A DNA stretch of 64,000 nt from Cytobacillus luteolus (lineage in GTDB: Bacteria; Bacillota; Bacilli; Bacillales; Bacillaceae_L). The notes beneath the pieces were generated by a model, which had not been told where the DNA came from, made no database searches, and saw only the letters and a list, made by a program, of their open reading frames with translations. Below are positions 34,801 through 43,738 of this stretch, one piece after another; within the stretch, counting starts at the first letter, position 1, and every line of letters begins with the position of its first letter. A program made the translations under genes and the position numbers. The DNA is taken from positions 186,001 through 250,000 of the forward strand of contig NZ_JAGGKM010000003.1 of assembly GCF_017873715.1 (NCBI RefSeq), in the 5' to 3' direction.

Positions 34801-36063
34801 ATGAATTATTCATCAGAGCATATTAAAAATAATGAAAAACTAAGTATATTAAATGGAGCTTCCTCAATCGTTGCAAATAGCCTTGTAAGTGGCTTTATTC
34901 CTTTATTTGCAATAGGGGTACTAGGTGCTACAAACCAACAGGTTGGCCTAATAAGCTCACTACCATCTTTAATGAGTATGCTAGCAATGATCCCAGCTGC
35001 AATGTGGATCAATAGACTCGAGACTAAAAAAACGTTTACTGGATTATCAATATTAAGTGCTAGATTCTTCCTGCTGTTAATGGTCTTTATTCCTTTTATA
35101 ACAATTGTAAATCAGGCATGGATACTTGTTGTCTTAATTGCGTTAATGAACCTTCCCAATGCGATTGCTACACTTTCATGGCAATCGTTTATTGGGGATA
35201 TTATTCCAGATAAGCGAAGAGGAGCTTTTTTTAGTGAAAGGAGCAGAATCTTAACCTTTGTTGGAATGGTTGTTACAATTGCTGCTGGTGTTGTTATTAG
35301 TCGCTTTGATAAGACTGACACATTTCCATACCAATTATTGTTTTTAGTGGGATTTATATTCGGTGTGATTGAAGTTTATTTCTTAATGAAGCATTATGAA
35401 ATAAAAGTAGAGAAAGTAAAAGTAAAAGAGAAAAAAGCCTTTACCACAACTTTAAAAAAGATGATTAGTCATAGGCCTTATAGGAGTTTTGTTTTATGTG
35501 CAGTCCTATTTAATTTTGGATGGCAAATGGCCTGGCCTTTATTTACCATTTACCAAATCAATGATGCACAGGCTACTGCGATATGGATTAGTTTATTTAC
35601 TGTAGTAAATTCCATTTCTCAAATGTTAAGCTACAAATGGTGGGGAAGATCTGCAGATAAGTGGGGTAACTCTGTCATGCTATTTATTGCAGGTATTGGA
35701 ATGGCAACTGCTCCAATCTTAACCATACTATCAACGAATCTTATCTATTTAACGATAATAAATTTATTCTCTGGAATTTTTGTTGCGGGAACAGTTATGC
35801 TTCTTTTTAACCAACTGCTACATGTATCTCCTGAAAAAGAGCGAACATCATTTTTAGCCACATATAATATTATTTTGGGAGCTGTAGGCTTTATTGCACC
35901 CCAAATCGGCGTATTCCTACTCGAGCTATATAATATACAAATTGCCATGTCAATATCCTCTGGAATTCGACTGCTAGGAGGATTAGCGTTTTTATTAGTT
36001 GTAATCTATATAGAAAGAAAATCAAACAAGCACCCGTTAAACCCACTACCACTTAATGGATAA
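34801..36063 (+). CDS. Major facilitator superfamily transporter
   Basis: This 420-residue MFS protein has about twelve membrane helices. The 2-3 loop region (WINRLETKKTFTGLSIL) and the central cytoplasmic loop (KVEKVKVKEKKAFTTTLKK) are visible, as is FIGDIIPDKRRGAFFSERSR. The substrate cannot be told; close relatives are usually annotated only as MFS. Start ATG 34801 follows AAAGGA by about 8 nt. It is flanked by repeats upstream and a strong terminator downstream, so it is a single-gene unit. Confidence 0.85.
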   Translation: MNYSSEHIKNNEKLSILNGASSIVANSLVSGFIPLFAIGVLGATNQQVGLISSLPSLMSMLAMIPAAMWINRLETKKTFTGLSILSARFFLLLMVFIPFITIVNQAWILVVLIALMNLPNAIATLSWQSFIGDIIPDKRRGAFFSERSRILTFVGMVVTIAAGVVISRFDKTDTFPYQLLFLVGFIFGVIEVYFLMKHYEIKVEKVKVKEKKAFTTTLKKMISHRPYRSFVLCAVLFNFGWQMAWPLFTIYQINDAQATAIWISLFTVVNSISQMLSYKWWGRSADKWGNSVMLFIAGIGMATAPILTILSTNLIYLTIINLFSGIFVAGTVMLLFNQLLHVSPEKERTSFLATYNIILGAVGFIAPQIGVFLLELYNIQIAMSISSGIRLLGGLAFLLVVIYIERKSNKHPLNPLPLNG

Positions 36064-36068
36064 AAATG

Positions 36069-36105
36069 AAAAAGGTATTCACAAAGAAAAGTGAATACCT
36101 TTTTA
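36069..36105 (+). terminator. Terminator after the MFS gene
   Basis: The perfect stem AAAAGGTATTCAC with GTGAATACCTTTT is followed by T-rich sequence. Its palindromic form may also stop the converging spore genes. Confidence 0.9.
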
Positions 36106-36249
36106 TTATTTCTGTTGTTTTTCTTCTTGATAGGACTTTGCTAGTAACAATTTAACTTCATTATAACTCAAGCCAGAATTTGCATTTAATCGTTTCACTT
36201 CATCTACATTAGTAGTAGAATATTTCTTTGTTGAAAATGGGTTATTCAC
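36106..36249 (-). CDS. Small protein with gamma-type SASP-like segment
   Basis: This 47-residue protein (51 if the ATG at 36261 is used) contains TTNVDEVKRLNANSG, which resembles the repeated TNVQEVKQQNAQS motif of gamma-type small acid-soluble spore proteins, followed by a helical tail. It lies directly downstream of csgA on the same strand, and the ATG would be only 2 nt after the csgA stop. The GTG at 36249 is chosen because AGGGA lies 11 nt before it. The family assignment is tentative. Confidence 0.5.
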   Translation of the reverse strand: MNNPFSTKKYSTTNVDEVKRLNANSGLSYNEVKLLLAKSYQEEKQQK

Positions 36250-36263
36250 TGCCTTACACATCC

Positions 36264-36515
36264 CTAAAACAACAATTCATATACTTCATTCAGTTCTTGA
36301 ACACGATTATAATCCTGTGCATCCATTGCATGGTTTATTTCACCGGGTAATACTTGATTTAAAAATTCAATTTCTTGCTCATCTAACTCCCTCACAAAAT
36401 CGCCTTCACTTTTATAAGACTTCTTTTCAAGTTTTTTGTAAATTTGAAGGGAAACTTGATGCTCCTCGGTATAGTTGGATAACGATTCTCGTAAATAGGC
36501 TAATGTCTGCTCCAT
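36264..36515 (-). CDS. csgA: Sporulation-specific SASP protein CsgA
   Basis: This 83-residue acidic helical protein (LAYLRESLSNYTEE at the start, LNEVYELLF at the end) closely resembles B. subtilis CsgA, the SigG-dependent sporulation-specific SASP (82 residues, from memory LGYLRESLSN...LNEVYELL). It has AAGGTGA before ATG 36515. The gene upstream (36525-36725) is 9 bp away, so the two are cotranscribed, as csgA and ybxH are in B. subtilis. It is probably expressed in the forespore. Confidence 0.8.
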   Translation of the reverse strand: MEQTLAYLRESLSNYTEEHQVSLQIYKKLEKKSYKSEGDFVRELDEQEIEFLNQVLPGEINHAMDAQDYNRVQELNEVYELLF

Positions 36516-36524
36516 AGTATCACC

Positions 36525-36725
36525 TTATTTCCCATTAAAGTAGTCGTTTAATTCTTTTTTATTTGCTGTTCCATTTTGATAATATGGATTTTCCACAGAT
36601 GGTTCATCAGGATCTAAATTAGTTTTTAAGACAAGAAAAGGTTCACTTGGGGGATCAGCAATCATCCGATCATTTAACTGTTTAAAATCTGGTAAATCTT
36701 TGTTGCCCATGTTTTCTCTATCCAT
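36525..36725 (-). CDS. Small spore-associated protein, YbxH-like by context
   Basis: This is a 66-residue hydrophilic protein starting MDRENMGNKDLPDFKQLNDR and containing SEPFLVLKTNLDPDEPSVEN. It precedes csgA in an operon-like pair. In B. subtilis csgA is paired with ybxH; the sequence relation is not certain. AGGAGG precedes ATG 36725 by 8 nt. Upstream on the minus strand CATACTT resembles a SigG -10 element, but no clear -35 was found. Confidence 0.6.
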   Translation of the reverse strand: MDRENMGNKDLPDFKQLNDRMIADPPSEPFLVLKTNLDPDEPSVENPYYQNGTANKKELNDYFNGK

Positions 36726-36834
36726 GAAAAACACCTCCTAGATGTAGGTTGGTACTGATGGAATAAAAGTATGTATTGGACCTTTTGGAAAAGATGTGAA
36801 AATACACTTTCCATGTTTTTACGGGGAAGAAGGC

Positions 36835-36866
36835 CAAAAAAATAGAGCTAAATCGCTCTATTTTTA
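36835..36866 (-). terminator. Terminator of the Hsp20 gene
   Basis: On the minus strand the stem AAATAGAGC with GCTCTATTT is followed by a T-run; it overlaps the stop codon. Confidence 0.8.
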
Positions 36867-37334
36867 GTCAATCATAATTCTTTTTTTTCGTTGCCTTGGA
36901 ATTCTTATTTTTAGTACACCATCTTGATAAGATGCTTTTACATCTTTTTCATGAACAATATAGGGTAGACTAACTGTTCGAATGGATTGATTTTTTTCTA
37001 CCTTTTTATAATAATAATGTTTCTTTTCGTTTTTTTCTTCAGTGACCTCATTATGGTTAACGGATATGGTTAGTTGGTTTCCGGTGAATTCAATTCCAAT
37101 TTGCTCTCTTTTAATACCTGGCAGGTCTGCTGAAATGATAAGTTCGTGGTCGGTTTCGTACATATCAACTGGAATCTGTTGCAGTGGAAACGGTTGTTCA
37201 AAGAAGACATCTATTGTGTCAAGCAATCTTCTAACTGGTTTCTGATGAAAAAAATCGTTCATTGATTTCATTAAATCTCCAAAGGGTTCTTTATTATACT
37301 TTTTTTGATGTTGTCTGCCTTGGTCATCTCTCAT
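36864..37334 (-). CDS. Hsp20/alpha-crystallin family small heat shock protein
   Basis: This 156-residue protein has a central alpha-crystallin domain: PVDMYETDHELIISADLPGI starts it, and DGVLKIRIPRQ carries the conserved G-x-L near its end; the C-terminal extension is short and basic. The N-terminal 45 residues are variable. Small heat shock proteins bind unfolding proteins; several Bacillus members (CotM, CotP) are spore-associated, and the neighbours here are spore genes. ATG 37334 has AGGAGG upstream. Confidence 0.88.
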   Translation of the reverse strand: MRDDQGRQHQKKYNKEPFGDLMKSMNDFFHQKPVRRLLDTIDVFFEQPFPLQQIPVDMYETDHELIISADLPGIKREQIGIEFTGNQLTISVNHNEVTEEKNEKKHYYYKKVEKNQSIRTVSLPYIVHEKDVKASYQDGVLKIRIPRQRKKRIMID

Positions 37335-37407
37335 TTTTTGCAGAAACCTCCTGATGCAAATAGATATATTACAATCTATTCAGGATGGCCCAAAATGTTA
37401 TTGAAAT

Positions 37408-37453
37408 TGAAAAAAGGAAAGGGTGGTTCGGTAAGTTCTCGAACGCCTTTCCT
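37408..37453 (-). terminator. Terminator of the Crp/Fnr-family gene
   Basis: On the minus strand GGAAAGGCGTTCG pairs with CGAACCACCCTTTCC (small bulge), then CTTTTTTC. Confidence 0.75.
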
Positions 37454-37463
37454 CGTGTATGCT

Positions 37464-38156
37464 TTAAAATAATTCTTCTTCAACTTCTAGTACGTCAAAC
37501 ATAAAGTTTCCATCTTTGTCTGTTTCAATAATTTTTTTCTTTTTTAGTTTTGTTAAAGTTCTACTAACCGTTTCTCTAGTGGTACCAATCATGTTAGCCA
37601 TATCTTTATTCGTATAATGTGAGGTTAATACTGTCCTACCGTCTTCTAGTAGCGTACCATCTGTTTGTGCTAACCTTAGCAATAACTTAATAATCTGCTC
37701 GTAGGTGCTATTTAATATTTGTGATTCTAGTCTATTTTGAAGGTCGATAATTTTTTCACCCATAACTTTAAAAAGTTTAATACATACCTGTGGATGCTGA
37801 AGAAGTAGTTTTTCAAAATGAGCAATGGAGATGACTACAATTCTTGCATCTTCAAGGACATGCGCGAAAGCGGGGTAATTCCCTTTTCTAAAAAAACCTA
37901 CATGAGGAAACATATCTCCTGATTTCAGAATAGAAACAATTTGTTCTTTCCCGTTTAAATCATTTTTATATATTTTAATTTTTCCACTATGTATAAAATA
38001 CACGTTTTCTAAGGGGTCATCTTGCATAAAAACATGGATACCTTTAATGAAATGTCGATTTTGCGAGATGTTTACAATTTCGGACAACTCATCACTCGAT
38101 AGTTCACGGAATAAAGGTACTGCACGTAAAACCTCTTCTATTGTGGATCGGTCCAT
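37464..38156 (-). CDS. Crp/Fnr family transcriptional regulator
   Basis: This 230-residue regulator has an N-terminal cyclic-nucleotide-binding-like beta roll (HFIKGIHVFMQDDPLENVYF then GKIKIYK) and a C-terminal winged helix with the recognition helix in GTTRETVSRTLTKL, the classic Crp/Fnr sequence. It has no N-terminal or C-terminal cysteine cluster, so it is not an oxygen-sensing Fe-S Fnr. The start at 38156 is chosen (GGAG 8 nt upstream, normal length); a 29-residue extension to 38243 lacks a ribosome site. Its Arg-Glu-Arg-type helix should read TGTGA-type half-sites, and such a site exists at 60033. Confidence 0.88.
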   Translation of the reverse strand: MDRSTIEEVLRAVPLFRELSSDELSEIVNISQNRHFIKGIHVFMQDDPLENVYFIHSGKIKIYKNDLNGKEQIVSILKSGDMFPHVGFFRKGNYPAFAHVLEDARIVVISIAHFEKLLLQHPQVCIKLFKVMGEKIIDLQNRLESQILNSTYEQIIKLLLRLAQTDGTLLEDGRTVLTSHYTNKDMANMIGTTRETVSRTLTKLKKKKIIETDKDGNFMFDVLEVEEELF

Positions 38157-38439
38157 ACTATCAACTCCATTAACTAATTCTTCCTTAATTGTAACAGATT
38201 CTAATTTTGATATGTAATTTTTATATGTCCATAATTTAGCCATTTGTTTGTAAAAAAATTGGAATTATAACAAGACGATTAAGGGCATACTTTAGATACT
38301 TAAAAATTTATTTATCCCTATTATCCGAAACTCCAGCTAAAAAGGCTCCCGTCTAAAACTAACTGAAAGTGGGAAATAAAAGTGATGGTGCATATTAATA
38401 TAAAAGAAATGTCTATGCAGAAGGGTTAAGTGTGTCACC

Positions 38440-38913
38440 ATGAATAAGGATAGGACACTTGAAGCAATTTTGTGGAGTATTGCTTTACCGGGCTTCGGAC
38501 AAATACTAAATAAGCAAATAATTAAAGGGATACTATTTATTACACTTGAATTTCTCGTAAATGTATTCAGTAATTTTAATACTGCAATCATGTTAAGTTT
38601 TTTAGGCGATTTTGAAGGTGCAGCTAATGCCATAGATTATCAATGGTTAATGTTTTATCCATGTTTATACTTTTTTGCGATGTGGGACGCGCATCGGGGT
38701 GCAACACAAAATAGGTCCAAGTATATATATCTTCCATACGTATTTTCGGCATATTTTGTTACAGTCGGATTAATGCTCTCACCAAAATTAACAATTTTAG
38801 GAGTGAACATAGGGCCAGTGTTTATGCCCATGTTATTTGTCATTCCAGGTTTGTTAATCGGTTTTCTGATAAAAGCAATTTTAAGTGTGTTTTCTGGTAA
38901 AAACACTAGATAG
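38440..38913 (+). CDS. Multi-pass membrane protein of unknown function
   Basis: This is a 157-residue protein with about four hydrophobic segments (ILFITLEFLVNVFS, WLMFYPCLYFFAMW, YVFSAYFVTVGLML, VFMPMLFVIPGLLIGFLI). It begins with LEAILWSIALPGFGQILNKQ, which resembles the PGxGQ motif at the start of small TM2/DUF5683-like proteins. It is followed by a strong terminator and lies apart from neighbours on both strands. Not assigned. Confidence 0.65.
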   Translation: MNKDRTLEAILWSIALPGFGQILNKQIIKGILFITLEFLVNVFSNFNTAIMLSFLGDFEGAANAIDYQWLMFYPCLYFFAMWDAHRGATQNRSKYIYLPYVFSAYFVTVGLMLSPKLTILGVNIGPVFMPMLFVIPGLLIGFLIKAILSVFSGKNTR

Positions 38914-38927
38914 AATAACCTCCTACT

Positions 38928-38953
38928 TTGTGGACTTTGTCCACTTTTTTTTA
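38928..38953 (+). terminator. Terminator before opp
   Basis: The stem GTGGAC with GTCCAC, loop TTT, is followed by T8. Confidence 0.85.
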
Positions 38954-39026
38954 TGGAAATAAAAAATTAATAAAATTTTAATGTATATGTAATATTTTTA
39001 CATGTTCGAAAGTAAAATCAATCATA

Positions 39027-39045
39027 GAAATCATCTGATGATTTC
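39027..39045 (+). promoter_or_regulatory. Perfect 19-bp palindrome in the oppA leader
   Basis: GAAATCATCTGATGATTTC consists of two 9-bp arms around one T. It lies 10 bp before the oppA ribosome site. A plausible promoter (TTAATA 38967-38972, 17 bp, TAATAT 38990-38995) is upstream, placing the palindrome in the early transcribed region. This suggests a repressor site or leader hairpin. Confidence 0.65.
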
Positions 39046-39066
39046 AAATTGAAAGGGGGAGGAAAT

Positions 39067-40767
39067 ATGAAAGTTAAGCTTTATTCAATTCTAGCGTTGT
39101 TTTTTGCAATACTAGTGGCACTATCTGGTTGTTTTGCTGGAGAAGAAGCGAATAAACCAAAAGAACCAACTAACAATACCGAAAAGCCTGCAGACTCTGA
39201 AGAAAAACCTGCAGATGATAGTGCCAGTACAAGTCCAAAAGTTTTAAGGTTAAATAATGGTTCAGAACCAGGCTCATTACACCCTGGTACAGCACAAGGT
39301 ACACATGATTCTTGGGTACTAGAACATGCCTTTGAGGGATTAACTAAGAAATCTCCAGAAGGTGAAATTGTAGAAGGAATGGCAGAGAAATGGGAAACGA
39401 GTAATGATGGTCTTACTTGGACTTTCTACTTACGTGATGGGGTTACCTGGTCAAATGGCGATTCAGTAACTGCTCATGACTTTGAATATGCTTGGAAGCA
39501 TGCATTAAATCCTGAGACAGCTTCTACATATGCTTACCAATTGTACTATTTAAAAGGCGGGCAAGCATTTAACTCAGCTGAAGAAGGGGCAGACTTACAA
39601 GCCCTTGAAGATGCTGTAGGGGTTAAAGCCCTTGATGAAAAGACATTAGAAGTAACACTTGAAGTTGCAACTCCATATTTCTTAGATTTAACATCTTTTT
39701 ATACGTACTATCCTGTAAACAAAGCAGTTCAAGAAGCAAATCCTGATTGGTATAAAGAAGCAGATACGTATGTGTCTAATGGTGCATTCAAGTTGACCGA
39801 ATGGAAACATAAAGAAAGCATGAAGTTAGAGAAAAATGAACATTATTATGATCAAGCTAAGATTAACCTAGACGAAGTTCATTTTGTCATTATTGATGAT
39901 GAAAATACAGTTTGGCAAATGTACCGCTCTGGTGAAATTGATTTAGTGTATCCATTACCACAAGACGTTCAAGGTCAGTTGCTTGCTAATAATGATCCTG
40001 AATTTAACCTTGGACCAGATCTAGCAATCTACTACTATAATATTAACAATGACGTTAAACCATTTAATAATCCGAAAGTAAGAAAAGCATTAGCGATGGC
40101 TATTGATCGTGAAACGATTGTTGAGCACGTGGCACAAGGTGGCCAAACACCAGCTTATTCTGTAGTACCTCCTGGTATTCCTGATGTAAGTGGTGATTAC
40201 CAAGAAAACACAGGTAAATTATTCGAAGCAAATGCTGAAGAAGCTAAGAAATTATTAGCTGAAGGTTTAGCTGAGGAAGGTATGGCTGAACTTCCACCAT
40301 TTACACTAACATACAATACTTCAGAAGGTCATAAATTAATTGCAGAAGCAGTTCAAGAAATGCTACGTAAAAACTTAGGTGTAGCAATTACACTTGAGAA
40401 CGTAGAATTCCAAGTAAAACTTGACCGTGAAAAGGCTGGAGACTACACAATGTCTCGTGCTGGATGGGTTGGTGATTATGTAGACCCAATGACATTTATT
40501 GATCTATGGGTATCAGATAGTCCATATAACGATGCTAACTGGGCTAATGCTGAATATGATAGATTGGTAAACCTAGCTAAATCTTCGATGGATCAGGGCG
40601 AACGTATGCAAGCAATGCATGATGCTGAAAAAATCTTAATGGATGAAATGCCAATTATTCCTGTGTACTTCTATACTAAACCATTTACAGTTAAACCATA
40701 TGTAACTGGGATTTATACACCAATCAATAGATATCCTCAATTCCATTATGTGGATATTAAAAACTAA
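39067..40767 (+). CDS. oppA: Oligopeptide ABC transporter substrate-binding lipoprotein
   Basis: This 566-residue protein is the extracytoplasmic peptide-binding component (SBP_bac_5 family). Its signal peptide ends in a lipobox (LSGC), so it is lipid-anchored. The signature EGLTKKSPEGEIVEGMAEKW leads the domain; a Glu/Lys/Asp-rich linker follows the Cys. ATG 39067 is chosen, with GGGGGAGG upstream; a TTG six codons earlier is inside the ribosome site. It is first of oppABCDF, and a terminator after it probably lowers expression of the rest. Confidence 0.93.
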   Translation: MKVKLYSILALFFAILVALSGCFAGEEANKPKEPTNNTEKPADSEEKPADDSASTSPKVLRLNNGSEPGSLHPGTAQGTHDSWVLEHAFEGLTKKSPEGEIVEGMAEKWETSNDGLTWTFYLRDGVTWSNGDSVTAHDFEYAWKHALNPETASTYAYQLYYLKGGQAFNSAEEGADLQALEDAVGVKALDEKTLEVTLEVATPYFLDLTSFYTYYPVNKAVQEANPDWYKEADTYVSNGAFKLTEWKHKESMKLEKNEHYYDQAKINLDEVHFVIIDDENTVWQMYRSGEIDLVYPLPQDVQGQLLANNDPEFNLGPDLAIYYYNINNDVKPFNNPKVRKALAMAIDRETIVEHVAQGGQTPAYSVVPPGIPDVSGDYQENTGKLFEANAEEAKKLLAEGLAEEGMAELPPFTLTYNTSEGHKLIAEAVQEMLRKNLGVAITLENVEFQVKLDREKAGDYTMSRAGWVGDYVDPMTFIDLWVSDSPYNDANWANAEYDRLVNLAKSSMDQGERMQAMHDAEKILMDEMPIIPVYFYTKPFTVKPYVTGIYTPINRYPQFHYVDIKN

Positions 40768-40779
40768 TATACAAATTAA

Positions 40780-40813
40780 TCGAGGTATGCTTTAGGGCAT
40801 ACCCCGATTTTTA
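40780..40813 (+). terminator. Intercistronic terminator between oppA and oppB
   Basis: The stem GGTATGC with GCATACC, extended by TCG/CGA across an A-C mismatch, is followed by TTTTTATT. Partial termination here would give excess binding protein over the membrane complex. Confidence 0.8.
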
Positions 40814-40848
40814 TTAGTTCATTCACATTATAGTAGGGGGGATAAAAA

Positions 40849-41778
40849 ATGTTAATGTATACCATTAAGCGACTAGGCTGGGCAGTGCTTACATTATGGG
40901 TCATTATTACAATTACATTTATACTCATGCATAGTATCCCAGGAAATCCTTTTGCTCAAGAAGGTACCATGCCTAAAGCAATTTATGATAATTTACAGAG
41001 TTATTATAATCTGGACAAACCTTTGATTGTACAATATGGTCTCTATTTACAATCATTAATTCAATTTGATTTTGGACCATCATTGAAGTCTTCGTCCATA
41101 TCCGTTAATGATTATATTAAAAACGGATTCCCTGTCTCTCTCCATCTTGGTGCTCAGGCCCTATTAATTGCAATTACTTTTGGTTTGATTCTCGGTGTTA
41201 TGGCTTCATTATATCGTAATAAATTACCAGATTATTTATCTATGATACTTGCAATTATAGGGATTTCAGTGCCAAGTTTTATTCTAGCAACCTTCTTAAT
41301 GAACTTTCTTGCGGTTGAATTACAGCTCTTTCCGGTTGCTACATGGAAGTCTTGGTCTCATACTGTTTTACCTTCCATTTCACTAGCAATGATGCCGCTT
41401 GCGTATATAGCTCGCTTAATGCGATCAAGTATGCTTGAGGTTATGAGTCAGGATTATATTATTACAGCAAAAGCTAAGGGATTGAAAAGGAACGTCATCA
41501 TCATAAAGCATGCAATACGAAATGCAATTCTACCAGTTATAACTGTGCTAGGAATTCTAACTGCTAACCTTGTAACAGGGAGCTTCATAATCGAAAGTAT
41601 CTTCGGTATTCCTGGAATGGGCGAGATGTTTGTAACAGGTATTTCAAACCGTGATTACCCGGTTATATTAGGATCAACGGTTTTCTATAGTGCAATTTTG
41701 ATTTTTTTAATTTTCCTTGTCGATATCGCTTATACATGGATTGATCCAAGAATTAAGGTGACGGGGGAGAGCAAATAA
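40849..41778 (+). CDS. oppB: Oligopeptide ABC transporter permease OppB
   Basis: This 309-residue inner-membrane permease has six membrane helices. The N-terminal motif (YTIKRLGWAVLTLWVIITITF) and the EAA-type loop AKAKGLKRNVIIIKHAIRNA that contacts the ATPases are visible. The start is ATG 40849 after AGGGGGGA. Its stop overlaps the oppC start (TAATG), so the two are coupled. Confidence 0.93.
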   Translation: MLMYTIKRLGWAVLTLWVIITITFILMHSIPGNPFAQEGTMPKAIYDNLQSYYNLDKPLIVQYGLYLQSLIQFDFGPSLKSSSISVNDYIKNGFPVSLHLGAQALLIAITFGLILGVMASLYRNKLPDYLSMILAIIGISVPSFILATFLMNFLAVELQLFPVATWKSWSHTVLPSISLAMMPLAYIARLMRSSMLEVMSQDYIITAKAKGLKRNVIIIKHAIRNAILPVITVLGILTANLVTGSFIIESIFGIPGMGEMFVTGISNRDYPVILGSTVFYSAILIFLIFLVDIAYTWIDPRIKVTGESK

Positions 41779-42704
41779 TGACTAAGCATAAACTAACACA
41801 GGAGATGTTTTTACCAGCGCAGGATAATTTTAAAGAAGCAGAGAAAATTTCTCGACCAAGTCTTACTTTTTGGAAAGATACATGGAATAGGTTAAAGGAA
41901 AATAAGCTAGCTATGTTTGGTTTACTTCTCATCATTCTTTTAATTGTTATGGCGATCATTGGACCCTATCTAAATGGTTATACCTACTATGAACAGGACT
42001 TTACAAAGAAAAATCTGCGACCAAATTCAGAGCATTGGTTCGGTACTGATCAATCAGGTAGGGATTTATTTACTAGAGCATGGTATGGAGCAAGAATATC
42101 CTTATTTATTGGCCTTATGGCTGCATTAATAGATTTTCTTGCAGGGGTACTTTATGGTGGAATATCTGCGGTCAAAGGCGGAAAAGTAGATAATGCGATG
42201 ATGAGAATTGCTGAAATACTTTATGCTATTCCATACTTACTTATGGTTATTTTAATCATGATTGTATTAGAGCGTGGATTATGGCCAATTATCATTGCTA
42301 TGACCATCACTGGTTGGATTCCTATGGCACGGCTTGTTAGGGGTCAGGTACTACAGTTAAAAGAGTATGAGTATGTGCAGGCTGCGAATGCAATGGGGGC
42401 GTCTACTTCCTGGACGTTAAGAAAACACTTATTACCTAACACGATGGGTCCAATATTAGTAAATGTCACACTTACAGTTCCTACGGCTATTTTTGCCGAA
42501 GCAACTTTAAGTTTCTTAGGTCTAGGTATACCTGCTCCAGAAGCCAGTTGGGGCACAATGGCAAATGATGCACTTGGAAGTATATTAATCGGTAATTTCT
42601 ATCAATTATTCATTCCTGCGATTCTCATTTCTTTAACTATGTTTGCATTTAACGTTTTTGGTGATGGATTAAGAGATGCTTTAGATCCTAAGCTACGAAA
42701 GTAA
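41778..42704 (+). CDS. oppC: Oligopeptide ABC transporter permease OppC
   Basis: This 308-residue partner permease has a long cytoplasmic N-terminus, the OppC_N segment WNRLKENKLAMFGLLLIILL, then HWFGTDQSGRDLFTRAWYGAR, and the EAA loop AANAMGASTSWTLRKHLLPN. It overlaps oppB by 1 bp and is followed by oppD after 23 bp. Confidence 0.93.
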   Translation: MTKHKLTQEMFLPAQDNFKEAEKISRPSLTFWKDTWNRLKENKLAMFGLLLIILLIVMAIIGPYLNGYTYYEQDFTKKNLRPNSEHWFGTDQSGRDLFTRAWYGARISLFIGLMAALIDFLAGVLYGGISAVKGGKVDNAMMRIAEILYAIPYLLMVILIMIVLERGLWPIIIAMTITGWIPMARLVRGQVLQLKEYEYVQAANAMGASTSWTLRKHLLPNTMGPILVNVTLTVPTAIFAEATLSFLGLGIPAPEASWGTMANDALGSILIGNFYQLFIPAILISLTMFAFNVFGDGLRDALDPKLRK

Positions 42705-42727
42705 TAGAATATGATGGAGGTGAGCCG

Positions 42728-43726
42728 ATGGGAAATATATTAGAGGTGAACGATTTACATGTAACTTTTGATACATATGCTGGTGTTGTAAAAGCTGTGC
42801 GTGGCGTATCCTTTCATGTAAAGCCAGGAGAGGCTGTTGCAATAGTTGGTGAATCTGGTTGTGGAAAAAGTGTAACCGCTAAATCAATCATGAGACTTTT
42901 ACCTGAGCCACACTCAAAGATTAAGAGTGGGACTATTCTTTTAAATAATAGTAATTTAGTAGATAAACGTGAAAGAGAAATGCAAAAAATTCGCGGGAAT
43001 GAAATTGGAATGATATTTCAGGACCCAATGACATCTTTAAATCCTACTAGTAAAGTAGGAGCACAGATAACTGAAGGACTTTTAAAACATCAGAATATTT
43101 CTAGAAAAGAAGCATATCAGACTGCTGTTAATATGTTAGAAATGGTAGGTATACCAAACCCTGAAAAAAGATTCAATCAATATCCACACGAGTTCTCGGG
43201 AGGTATGAGACAAAGGGTAATGATTGCGATGGCACTTGTGTGTCAACCCAAATTATTAATCGCTGATGAGCCTACAACAGCTTTAGACGTTACAATCCAA
43301 GCCCAAATATTAAAACTAATGAAAGACCTACAAGAGAAAACGAATACGTCCATCATACTAATCACTCACGACCTTGGAGTTGTTGCAGAGATGTGTGACC
43401 GAGTGGTGGTCATGTATGCAGGTCAAGTTGTCGAGTCGGGTACTATACATGAAATATTCTCCAACCCAAGTCATCCATATACAGAGGGGTTATTAAAGTC
43501 GATGCCACGTATTGATATGAGTAGAGACGTAAAGTTATCTCCTATTCCAGGTACCCCTCCCGATTTGCTTGCACCTCCAAAGGGTTGTGCTTTTTATGCA
43601 CGCTGTGATAAAGCAATGAGGGTATGCAAAGAGAATCCACCGTTGTATGAAAAAGTAGGAGATTCTAGGTATGCAGCTTGCTGGTTACACCATCCATTAG
43701 CAAAGAATACTCAAACAACTTCCTAA
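42728..43726 (+). CDS. oppD: Oligopeptide ABC transporter ATPase OppD
   Basis: This 332-residue ATPase has Walker [12 protein letters not shown] signature FSGGMRQRVMIAMAL and Walker B LLIADEPTTALD. The C-terminal oligopeptide-transporter domain holds a Cys set (GCAFYARCDKAMRVC and a later AACW) of the type that in some relatives binds an iron-sulfur cluster. GGAGGTGA precedes ATG 42728. Confidence 0.95.
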   Translation: MGNILEVNDLHVTFDTYAGVVKAVRGVSFHVKPGEAVAIVGESGCGKSVTAKSIMRLLPEPHSKIKSGTILLNNSNLVDKREREMQKIRGNEIGMIFQDPMTSLNPTSKVGAQITEGLLKHQNISRKEAYQTAVNMLEMVGIPNPEKRFNQYPHEFSGGMRQRVMIAMALVCQPKLLIADEPTTALDVTIQAQILKLMKDLQEKTNTSIILITHDLGVVAEMCDRVVVMYAGQVVESGTIHEIFSNPSHPYTEGLLKSMPRIDMSRDVKLSPIPGTPPDLLAPPKGCAFYARCDKAMRVCKENPPLYEKVGDSRYAACWLHHPLAKNTQTTS

Positions 43727-43738
43727 GGAGGGATATAT

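Noticed and set aside
34026-36063. Prophage remnant suggested by the holin-like gene
   Set aside because: No integrase, structural, lysin or attachment-site sequence was found around it; a single holin-like gene does not make a prophage.
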